Source of the DNA: Cyanobacteria bacterium M_surface_7_m2_037
GTDB lineage: Bacteria > Cyanobacteriota > Cyanobacteriia > PCC-6307 > Cyanobiaceae
Length of the DNA stretch: 5,124 nt
Reading direction: 5' to 3'
NCBI GenBank assembly: GCA_016882585.1
Contig: VGPP01000120.1
Location: forward strand, 1-5,124
Shown here: positions 1 to 5,124 of the stretch, one piece after another
Position numbering within the stretch: position 1 is the stretch's first letter
Layout of the letters: each line of letters begins with the position of its first letter
Notes under the pieces: model-generated
What the model saw: the letters and a program-made list of their open reading frames with translations, nothing else
What the model was told of the DNA's origin: nothing
Databases searched by the model: none
Program-made: the position numbers and the translations under genes

Positions 1-1059
1 AACGAACGGGGCAACATCGAGCCGCTGCTGGAGCAATTGTTGCCGCTTCAACAGCACTACAACCTCGAAATTCTGGTGGTGGACGATGACTCCGCCGATG
101 GCACCGCTGAGCTCGTGCGTCAGTTGGCCCATCGCGAACCGCGCCTGCGCCTGATTCGGCGCGTGGGTCGGTCCGGTTTGGCCAGTGCGATCAAGGAGGG
201 GCTGCTGGATGCCACGGGTGATGTGGCGCTGGTGATGGATAGCGATGGTCAGCATGAGCCCGCCTCGGTGCAGCGCGCCGTTGACACCCTGCTGCAGGGC
301 GATCTCGATCTGGTGGTGGGCAGCCGTTTTCATCCTGAGGCTGAAATCCTCGGCTTGAGCGGGCGGCGTGAATGCGGTTCAAGCTGGGCCAACGCCAGCG
401 CCCGTTTCAGCCTGCCGCGCCGCTACGGGCAGCTCAGCGATTACATGAGTGGCTTTTTTGCCCTCAGGCTTGAACCGCTGCTGCCTTTGATTCGTGCCGT
501 GGATGTGAACGGCTTCAAGTTTTTGTATGAACTGCTGGCTGTGAGCAAAGGCAGCCTGCGCACGGCGGAGGTGCCGCTGAGCTTTCAGCCCCGCACCTAC
601 GGCAACTCCAAGCTCGATCTCGCCATCTTCTGGGACTTTCTGATTTCGATCCTGCACAGCCTCAGCTTCCGGCTGCTGCCTCGCCGGGCGATCAGTTTTG
701 GCTTGGTGGGTGTGAGTGGTGTGGTGGTGCAGCTGATGGTGACGCAGCTGCTGATGCTCAGCAGCCTTGGCTTTGAGCAGGCCCTGCCCTTTGCCGTGGT
801 GGCGGCCGCCAGCTCCAACTACCTGATCAATAACGCCCTCACCTTCCGCTTTCAGCGCCTCAAGGGTGCAGCCCTGCTGCGCGGCTTGCTCAAGTTTCTG
901 CTGGTGGCCTCGCTGCCGGTGCTGGCCAACGTGGGTCTGGCCTCCGCCTTTTACAGCCTGGTGGCTCGCGACACGCTGTGGGCGCAGCTCTCCGGAATCC
1001 TGGTGGTGTTCGTGTGGAACTACGCCGCCAGTAGCCGTTTTGTGTGGAACACCCCCTAA
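1..1059 (+). CDS. GT2 glycosyltransferase (polyprenyl-phosphate sugar synthase type) fused to GtrA-like membrane domain, 5' partial
   Basis: Likely transfers a sugar from a nucleotide-sugar to a polyprenyl phosphate at the cytoplasmic face of the membrane, as dolichol-phosphate mannose synthase-like GT2 enzymes do. The reading frame is open to base 1, where it encodes NERGNIEPLLEQ, the end of the usual (P)TYNERxN motif. The true start is therefore outside the window and roughly ten or more residues are missing; the TTG at 37 is not the start. In the visible 352 residues, the GT2 domain shows DDDS at 28-31, the metal-binding D80-x-D82-x-Q84 followed by H85, GSR at 107-109, SGFF at 150-153, GFKFLYELL from 171 and RTYGNSKL at 198-205. 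From about 230 to the end lies a GtrA-like domain with four hydrophobic segments (about 230-252, 258-278, 295-318, 322-345) and an SNYLINNALTF motif. GtrA-type proteins are linked to moving or anchoring lipid-linked sugars. The next gene starts 9 nt downstream. Family is secure; the sugar is unknown. Confidence 0.92.
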   Translation, partial: NERGNIEPLLEQLLPLQQHYNLEILVVDDDSADGTAELVRQLAHREPRLRLIRRVGRSGLASAIKEGLLDATGDVALVMDSDGQHEPASVQRAVDTLLQGDLDLVVGSRFHPEAEILGLSGRRECGSSWANASARFSLPRRYGQLSDYMSGFFALRLEPLLPLIRAVDVNGFKFLYELLAVSKGSLRTAEVPLSFQPRTYGNSKLDLAIFWDFLISILHSLSFRLLPRRAISFGLVGVSGVVVQLMVTQLLMLSSLGFEQALPFAVVAAASSNYLINNALTFRFQRLKGAALLRGLLKFLLVASLPVLANVGLASAFYSLVARDTLWAQLSGILVVFVWNYAASSRFVWNTP

Positions 1060-1068
1060 TTTCTCGCC

Positions 1069-2829
1069 ATGCAACGCTTCAACGCCTGGCTTGACCGGGA
1101 CGAACGCCGCAGCCTGCTGCTGGCCCTGCTCGCTTTAGCCGCGCTGTGCGGCCTGGCCTATGGCCAACAGCTGGGCTCCCTCGGCCTGATGGATAAAACC
1201 GAGGGGCTCTTCGTGGAGATTCCCCGCGAGATGCTCGTTCGCGGCGACTGGGTCACTCCCCACTGGAACGGCGAACTCTTTTTCGATTACCCCGTGTGGG
1301 GGTATTGGATGGTGGCGCTCAGCTTCCGCCTGTTCGGTGTGAGTGAGTGGGCGGCGCGGCTGCCGGTGGCCCTGGCCGCCAGTGCCACGGTTTACGCGGT
1401 GTTCGCTGTGTTGATGCTGGTGGCACCGCCCGCCGAAGCCGTGCATCAACGCCTGGGCCGAGCCCTGTTGGGGGCCAGCGTGCTCGCCCTCAGCCCCGGT
1501 TGGCTGGGTTGGGGGCGCTCCTCGGTGACTGACATGTTTCTGGCCAGTGGCATCACACTGGCCCTGCTCGGTTTTGTGCTGGCGCACAGCGCCACACCCG
1601 AACGGCCCTGGCAACGGCCGCTGGGCTTTGTGGCTCTCGGGGTGTTCTGCGGTATCGCGGTGCTGGCCAAGGGGCCGGTGGGTCTGTTGCTGCCAGGGCT
1701 GGTGATGCTTGCGTTCTGGGCTTTGAAGGGAACCCTGCTTCAGGAGCTGCGCCGCACCCCTTGGATTCCCTTGGTGTTGCTGTTTCTTGGGGTGGCCGCT
1801 CCCTGGTACGGCATGGCCACGGCTGCCAATGGCAGCGAATTTCTGGGTCGTTTCCTTGGCTTCAGCAATCTGGAGCGCTTCACCTCGGTGATCTACGACC
1901 ACCCCGGCCCGCCGTGGTTCTACCTGCCCTGGGTGCTGCTGCTGCTCCTGCCCTGGTCGCTGTATCTGCCAGTGGCTGCAAGTCGTCTGCGCTTCTGGCG
2001 GCTCAGCGTTTGGCGTAACACGGCCCCCGGTGCCGATCTGCCCCTGCTGGGGCTGCTTTGGCTGGTGCTGATGGTGGTGTTTTTCTCGGCGGCGGCCACC
2101 AAGCTGCCGGGTTACATCCTGCCCGCTCTGCCTGGTGGAAGCCTGCTGGTGGCCTTGCTCTTTCAGCCTCTGCACCCGGCAACCTCACCGCTGGCGGCAG
2201 GCATGCGCATCACGGGGTGGTGCAATGCGGCTCTGCTCGCCCTGATGGCTCTGGCGGCTGTGCTGGCACCGCGCTGGCTGGAAACCGACCCCTCCTATCC
2301 CGCCTTTGCTGATGCGCTGCGGGCCTCGGGGCTGCCCTGGCTGCTGGCGTTGCCGCTGTTCTTGGCGGCCGGCGCGCTGGCCCTGGTGCTGTGGCGCTAC
2401 CGCTCAGGCCTCAGCTGGTTGTGGCTACCCAACGCCGCTGGTGTGGCGGCTGCGCTGGCGCTGGTGCTGCCGGTGCTGGTGCCCCTGGTGGATCGCGAGC
2501 GCCAGCTGCCGATTCGTGCCCTGGCCCGCTTGGCCGGCGAACAGGCGTTGCCCGATGAGCCCCTGCTGGTGGTGGGCTACAAGCGCTACAGCGTGGTGTT
2601 TTACAGCGGCCGGCTCGTGTTGTTTGTGAACTCGCCCCGTAAGGCAAGCCGCAGCCTCAGCCAGGGAACGAGCGCGTCGCCTCCGGACACCGTGCTGCTG
2701 CTGGGCAGTGACGCGGAACTGCTCGACTTTGGCTTGGGTCCCGGGGATGGCACGCCGCTGGGGCGGCGGGATGCCCATCGCCTGCTCAGGCTGCCGGTTG
2801 AGCAGCTCCAGCAACTGGAGCCTCGCTGA
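1069..2829 (+). CDS. GT39 / ArnT-like integral membrane glycosyltransferase
   Basis: Predicted to transfer a sugar from a polyprenyl-phosphate donor to a lipid or glycan acceptor on the outer side of the cytoplasmic membrane, as in the ArnT/protein O-mannosyltransferase (PMT_2) superfamily. The 586 residues have about 12 hydrophobic segments, the first at 14-34. The first loop carries D42-K-T-E45 (matching the D-x-x-E acidic pair of GT39), REMLVRGDW at 53-61 and D73-Y-P-V-W-G-Y-W80. Further family marks are LAKGPVG (199-205), APWYG (244-248), NLERF (267-271), PWFYLPW (282-288) and TKLPGY (344-349). Residues from about 480 form a soluble C-terminal tail with alternating hydrophobic strands. 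Length suits the family (about 500-600). ATG 1069 is chosen because it follows the upstream stop by 9 nt and leaves a normal first membrane segment; no Shine-Dalgarno is seen. Odd point: Tyr74 stands where most relatives have Lys in a DKPP/EKPP motif. Calling it ArnT itself is not justified, since acceptor and sugar are unknown. Confidence 0.9.
   Translation: MQRFNAWLDRDERRSLLLALLALAALCGLAYGQQLGSLGLMDKTEGLFVEIPREMLVRGDWVTPHWNGELFFDYPVWGYWMVALSFRLFGVSEWAARLPVALAASATVYAVFAVLMLVAPPAEAVHQRLGRALLGASVLALSPGWLGWGRSSVTDMFLASGITLALLGFVLAHSATPERPWQRPLGFVALGVFCGIAVLAKGPVGLLLPGLVMLAFWALKGTLLQELRRTPWIPLVLLFLGVAAPWYGMATAANGSEFLGRFLGFSNLERFTSVIYDHPGPPWFYLPWVLLLLLPWSLYLPVAASRLRFWRLSVWRNTAPGADLPLLGLLWLVLMVVFFSAAATKLPGYILPALPGGSLLVALLFQPLHPATSPLAAGMRITGWCNAALLALMALAAVLAPRWLETDPSYPAFADALRASGLPWLLALPLFLAAGALALVLWRYRSGLSWLWLPNAAGVAAALALVLPVLVPLVDRERQLPIRALARLAGEQALPDEPLLVVGYKRYSVVFYSGRLVLFVNSPRKASRSLSQGTSASPPDTVLLLGSDAELLDFGLGPGDGTPLGRRDAHRLLRLPVEQLQQLEPR
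2817..2820 (+). promoter_or_regulatory. Possible Shine-Dalgarno site for the PAP2 gene
   Basis: GGAG lies 8 nt before the ATG at 2829, inside the last codons of the upstream gene. It is the only clear purine-rich ribosome site ahead of a start in this window, but it may be chance because it also encodes part of the preceding protein. It supports the ATG that overlaps the upstream TGA by one base. Confidence 0.4.
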
Positions 2830-3527
2830 TGGCCACGGCTCTGCATCGGCTTCGCGGCTGGCTGGCCGACTGGCTGGTTGCGCTGGGCCCCTGGCGCCTT
2901 GCGTTTGCTGGGATCACGGCGCTGCTACTCGCCTGGTGGGGACCGCAGCTTGCGGCCATCCGCCACCCGCGCCTGGATGAGCAGTTGCTGGATGGGGTGC
3001 ATCGCCTGATTCCAGAACCGCTGGGCAACCTGCTGCTGCGGGTGTATCAGATGAGCGGTGTGCATCTCACCGCTGTGCTCGTGCTGGCGGTGCTGATTTT
3101 TCTCACCCTCAAGCGCTTCTGGCCTGAATTGGTGTGCCTTGTGGTGGGAACCGGCGGCATCCTTGTGATCGTGGATCGCTGGCTGAAGCCGCTGTTTGAT
3201 CGGCGCCGCCCCAGTGGCCGCCTGCTGGAAGACATCAGCGGGCGCAGCTTTCCCAGTGGCCATGCGGCCGGCTCCGTGGTGTTCTATTTCCTCACCTGTT
3301 GCCTGCTCTCCGCCCACTACCCCCGGCTGCGGCGCCCCTTGTTTGTGTTCTCCAGCTGCTGGGTGGCTCTGGTGTGGCTCAGCACCCTGTACTGCCGTGC
3401 CCACTGGCTCAGCGACATCGCCGCCGGAGCGGCCGTGGGGTATGTGTGGCTGAGCTTCTGCCTGGCCGGATTCACCGTCTGGGAGCAGCGTTGCCGCCCC
3501 TGTTCCTCGCCCGCCCGCCATGGCTGA
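2829..3527 (+). CDS. PAP2 superfamily membrane phosphatase
   Basis: Predicted lipid phosphatase of the type-2 phosphatidic acid phosphatase superfamily, acting in the membrane on a phospholipid or polyprenyl (pyro)phosphate. The 232 residues have about six hydrophobic segments (roughly 22-42, 80-95, 98-118, 145-165, 170-188, 197-215). Motif C1 is intact as K120-x6-R127-P128. Motif C2 is P142-S-G-H145, whose His is the usual acid. Motif C3 is S185-T186-x5-H192-x3-D196, so the nucleophile His and its Asp partner are kept, but the Arg normally found after the Ser is Thr. An Arg sits at 190 instead. The tail has a CxxC pair (222-225) of unknown meaning. The ATG shares its A with the upstream TGA, implying coupled translation. 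Next to a GT2-GtrA and a GT39 gene it most plausibly recycles an undecaprenyl carrier or trims phosphate from the glycan acceptor. Substrate is inference; the family call is firm. Confidence 0.9.
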   Translation: MATALHRLRGWLADWLVALGPWRLAFAGITALLLAWWGPQLAAIRHPRLDEQLLDGVHRLIPEPLGNLLLRVYQMSGVHLTAVLVLAVLIFLTLKRFWPELVCLVVGTGGILVIVDRWLKPLFDRRRPSGRLLEDISGRSFPSGHAAGSVVFYFLTCCLLSAHYPRLRRPLFVFSSCWVALVWLSTLYCRAHWLSDIAAGAAVGYVWLSFCLAGFTVWEQRCRPCSSPARHG

Positions 3528-3927
3528 CGCCTCGATGTCTCTCGCCAGCCTGCGCGGCCTGCGCTCGGCCCCTGCCCTCGATGCTGCGGCCCGCGACTCG
3601 CTTCGTGCCGCTTTGCTGCCGCTGCTGGAGCGCTGCGACTGGTTCACGGTGGGTGTGATGGCCCCTTCGGCCGATGCTGCTGTTCAGGCGCTCCGGGGGC
3701 TCGAAGCGGCGCTGGGTTGGTCAGCCCATGAGCTCGATCCGGCCGGTGAAGCCCTCGGCAGCATCGAGGGCCCCGTGTTCCTCAAGGCCAATCAGAACAG
3801 CGGGCGCTTCCTGGTGCGCCGCGAAACCGGCCTGGGCGAGGGGCTGTTGATCACCGGCCACAGCCCCGCCGATCCCGAGGCAGAAGACACCTGGGGCCCG
3901 CTGCCCATCGATTTCTTCGCCGCCTGA
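3520..3927 (+). CDS. DUF1824-like small cyanobacterial protein of unknown function
   Basis: A soluble 135-residue protein with no signal peptide or membrane segment. The core from about residue 70 is the recognisable part: LGSIEGPVFLKANQNSGRF, then RRETGLGEGLLITGH and an acidic stretch ending LPIDFFAA. I recognise this from memory as the cyanobacterial DUF1824 family; no biochemical role is known to me and none is proposed. The N-terminal half is Ala/Leu-rich and helical in character, with DWFTVGVM at about 40-47. The ATG at 3520 overlaps the PAP2 stop by 8 nt; an alternative ATG at 3535 (residue 6) would leave a 7 nt gap instead, and neither has a Shine-Dalgarno site. The overlap suggests co-transcription with the membrane glycosylation genes, although the protein may simply lie there without sharing their function. 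A 132 nt gap to hemC follows. Confidence 0.8.
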   Translation: MADASMSLASLRGLRSAPALDAAARDSLRAALLPLLERCDWFTVGVMAPSADAAVQALRGLEAALGWSAHELDPAGEALGSIEGPVFLKANQNSGRFLVRRETGLGEGLLITGHSPADPEAEDTWGPLPIDFFAA

Positions 3928-4059
3928 TCGCGGCCTCCGATCGCCCCTTGATCACGACGACTGATCACGACTTGGGCGCGCTGATCCGGCCTGGGCGCAC
4001 CACTCCTTAGGCTTGGCGGCTGTACTTCGGCGGCCCCGCGCTGCCTCCTCCCGCTTCCG
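3928..4059. other. Intergenic region upstream of hemC
   Basis: This 132 nt gap is the only sizeable non-coding stretch here and should contain the hemC leader and perhaps its promoter. I see no well-placed -35/-10 pair, no stem-loop followed by T's, and no purine-rich ribosome site just before the ATG at 4060, where the bases are pyrimidine-rich. A TAGGCT at 4008-4013 is a weak -10 candidate without a good -35 partner. Its left half is rich in GATC and holds a direct repeat. Confidence 0.6.
3949..3971. repeat. Tandem-like direct repeat TGATCACGAC, two copies at 13 nt period
   Basis: Identical 10-mers occur at 3949-3958 and 3962-3971, separated by GAC. Each begins with the palindrome TGATCA. 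Further GATC sites at 3926, 3939 and 3983 flank the pair, so five GATC tetramers fall within about 60 nt. The repeat lies about 90-110 nt ahead of the hemC start. It could be a regulator binding site or residue of slippage; the sequence alone does not decide. Confidence 0.6.
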
Positions 4060-5013
4060 ATGGCCGCTTCCCAACTGCGCATTGCCTCCCGCCGCAGCCA
4101 GCTGGCCATGGTGCAAACCCACTGGGTGCGCGATGAGCTGGCCAAGGCCCACGAGGGCCTGGAGATCACGATCGAGGCGATGGCCACCCAGGGCGACAAG
4201 ATCCTGGATGTGGCTCTCGCCAAGATCGGCGATAAGGGCCTGTTCACCAAGGAGCTGGAGGCTCAGATGCTGGTGGACCGGGCTGATATCGCCGTTCACA
4301 GCCTCAAGGATCTGCCCACCAACCTGCCCGAGGGGTTGATGCTCGGCTGCATCACCGAGCGCGAGGATCCCGCTGATGCCCTCGTGGTGCACGAAAAGCA
4401 CAAGGACAAGACCCTCGCCACCCTGCCGGCAGGGGCCGTGGTGGGCACCAGTTCCCTGCGCCGCCTGGCCCAGCTGCGCCACCACTTCCCGCACCTCACC
4501 TTCAAGGATGTGCGCGGCAATGTGATCACCCGCCTGGAAAAGCTCGATTCCGGTGAGTTCGATTGCCTGATCCTGGCGGCCGCGGGCCTGGGTCGCCTGG
4601 GCCTGGGCGATCGCATCCATGAGCTGATCGATCCTTCGATCTCCCTGCATGCCGTTGGCCAGGGCGCCCTGGGGATCGAGTGCCGGGAGGGTGACACCGC
4701 TGTGCTGGAGCAGATCAAGGTGCTTGAGCACCTGCCCACCGCCCGCCGCTGCCTGGCGGAGCGGGCGTTCCTGCGCGAACTCGAGGGCGGCTGTCAGGTG
4801 CCCATCGGCGTGAACACCCGCTTTGAGGGTGAGGAGCTGGTGCTCACCGGCATGGTGGCGAGCCTCGATGGCCAGCGCCTGATTCGCGATGAGGCCCGCG
4901 GTAACCAGAACGATCCCGAGGCGATCGGCATCGCCCTGGCCCATGCCTTGCGGGCTCAGGGTGCCGGGGAGATCCTGGAGGAGATCTTTGCCACCGTCCG
5001 GCCTGAGGCCTGA
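4060..5013 (+). CDS. hemC: Hydroxymethylbilane synthase (porphobilinogen deaminase)
   Basis: Joins four porphobilinogen molecules into hydroxymethylbilane in the cytoplasm, a step shared by heme, chlorophyll and bilin synthesis. The 317 residues match the family length and look intact. Visible marks are the N-terminal RIASRRSQLA (7-16), which holds Arg11 and Ser13 of the active cleft, and VHSLKDLP (79-86) with catalytic Asp84 at the same number as in the E. coli enzyme. GTSSLRR (129-135) and DVRGN (150-154) supply substrate-binding arginines. EGGCQVPIG holds Cys245, the attachment site of the dipyrromethane cofactor. The ATG at 4060 puts the conserved RIASRxSxLA at the usual distance from the N-terminus; no Shine-Dalgarno is seen. 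The gene is separated from the upstream operon by 132 nt, so it probably has its own promoter, and is followed after 13 nt by another start. Nothing unusual in the coding sequence. Confidence 0.97.
   Translation: MAASQLRIASRRSQLAMVQTHWVRDELAKAHEGLEITIEAMATQGDKILDVALAKIGDKGLFTKELEAQMLVDRADIAVHSLKDLPTNLPEGLMLGCITEREDPADALVVHEKHKDKTLATLPAGAVVGTSSLRRLAQLRHHFPHLTFKDVRGNVITRLEKLDSGEFDCLILAAAGLGRLGLGDRIHELIDPSISLHAVGQGALGIECREGDTAVLEQIKVLEHLPTARRCLAERAFLRELEGGCQVPIGVNTRFEGEELVLTGMVASLDGQRLIRDEARGNQNDPEAIGIALAHALRAQGAGEILEEIFATVRPEA
4607..4614. repeat. HIP1 octamer GCGATCGC
   Basis: One exact copy of the highly iterated palindrome common in many cyanobacterial genomes lies within hemC. A near match (CGATCGCC) lies in the gap at about 3938-3945. 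One copy is weak but consistent support for a cyanobacterial origin. Confidence 0.5.
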
Positions 5014-5026
5014 TTCAGCTGCTGCG

Positions 5027-5124
5027 GTGAGCCATGAGCCGGCGGCGGTGGAGCCGCGGGCTCTGCCGTTTCAGTGGAGCTTGCTCGCCTGGGCGGCCCT
5101 GGTGGGTGCGCTCACTGGGCTGGC
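5027..5124 (+). CDS. Start of a probable membrane protein, possibly ClC-type chloride channel/transporter, 3' partial
   Basis: A frame opening with GTG at 5027 encodes 32 complete codons to the window edge. The product has a short polar leader (VSHEPAAVEPRALPFQW) and then a hydrophobic run LLAWAALVGALTGLA, which looks like the first membrane helix of a transporter. The helix wording (LVGxLTGLA) resembles the start of ClC-family chloride channels, but so short a piece cannot prove it. The competing ATG at 5034 is in another frame and gives an Arg/Trp-rich peptide that looks non-coding. The gene starts 13 nt after the hemC stop in the same direction, so read-through from hemC is possible. No Shine-Dalgarno site is seen. 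The frame is open upstream into hemC, so the start is not fixed by a stop. Confidence 0.5.
   Translation, partial: MSHEPAAVEPRALPFQWSLLAWAALVGALTGL

Noticed and set aside
37..39. TTG at 37 as the start of the first gene
   Set aside because: The frame is open to base 1 and the upstream residues NERGNIEPLLEQ continue the conserved GT2 N-terminus.
379..1074. Minus-strand open frame opposite the GtrA half of the first gene
   Set aside because: Gln/His-rich low-complexity product without motifs; the plus-strand GT2-GtrA reading is unambiguous.
1934..1950. Run of CTG triplets resembling a microsatellite
   Set aside because: It encodes consecutive Leu residues in a membrane helix and is a codon preference effect.
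1135..2175. Long minus-strand open frame opposite the GT39 gene
   Set aside because: The product is rich in Gln, His, Gly and Arg with no recognisable motif, as expected for the complement of a GC-rich Leu/Ala-rich gene. The plus-strand frame has clear GT39 motifs.
2306..2629. Plus-strand alternate frame inside the GT39 gene, Trp/Cys-rich
   Set aside because: The Cys/Trp/Arg-rich product is typical of an out-of-frame reading of CTG/GTG/GCC-rich sequence.
2925..3647. Minus-strand open frame spanning the PAP2 and DUF1824 genes
   Set aside because: It crosses two well-supported plus-strand genes and encodes a Gln/Gly/His-rich product with no motif.
4008..4013. TAGGCT as a -10 element for hemC
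   Set aside because: No -35-like hexamer lies 16-18 nt upstream; the nearest TTGGGC is about 30 nt away. It is not reported as a promoter.
3952..4944. Long minus-strand open frame opposite hemC
   Set aside because: It is a composition-driven shadow; hemC on the plus strand has all its catalytic motifs.
5034..5124. ATG at 5034 as the start of the gene after hemC
   Set aside because: This frame gives an Arg/Trp/Cys-rich peptide, while the GTG frame at 5027 gives a normal polar leader and a membrane helix.

Overview
The window is a GC-rich, almost fully coding stretch with every recognisable gene on the + strand. It most likely comes from a picocyanobacterium (Synechococcus/Cyanobium type). 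The reasons are a small DUF1824-type protein (a family known essentially from cyanobacteria), a hemC of cyanobacterial length and wording, one HIP1 octamer (GCGATCGC), and starts that mostly lack Shine-Dalgarno sequences. This placement is an inference from protein style, not a database result.

Region 1 (1-3927) is a tightly packed run of four genes. First comes a GT2 glycosyltransferase fused to a GtrA-like membrane domain, cut at its 5' end by the window edge. A GT39/ArnT-like membrane glycosyltransferase follows after a 9 nt gap, then a PAP2-type membrane phosphatase overlapping by 1 nt, then a DUF1824 protein overlapping by 8 nt. The spacing suggests one operon with translational coupling. 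The first three genes make a coherent set for lipid-carrier glycosylation. The GT2 enzyme would load a sugar onto a polyprenyl phosphate, the GtrA domain would anchor it and perhaps help move the lipid-linked sugar across the membrane, and the GT39 enzyme would transfer the sugar to an acceptor on the far side. The PAP2 enzyme would remove phosphate from a lipid carrier or acceptor. The sugar and the acceptor cannot be read from the sequence.

Region 2 (3928-4059) is a 132 nt gap before hemC. It has a 10 nt direct repeat and an unusual cluster of GATC sites, but no convincing promoter or terminator.

Region 3 (4060-5124) holds an intact hemC (hydroxymethylbilane synthase, tetrapyrrole pathway). 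It is followed after 13 nt by the start of a probable membrane protein that runs off the window, tentatively ClC-like. No rRNA, tRNA, insertion sequence, CRISPR array or sign of recent transfer was seen. The most notable points are the glycosylation cassette itself, non-canonical residues in the GT39 and PAP2 motifs, and the repeat region upstream of hemC.
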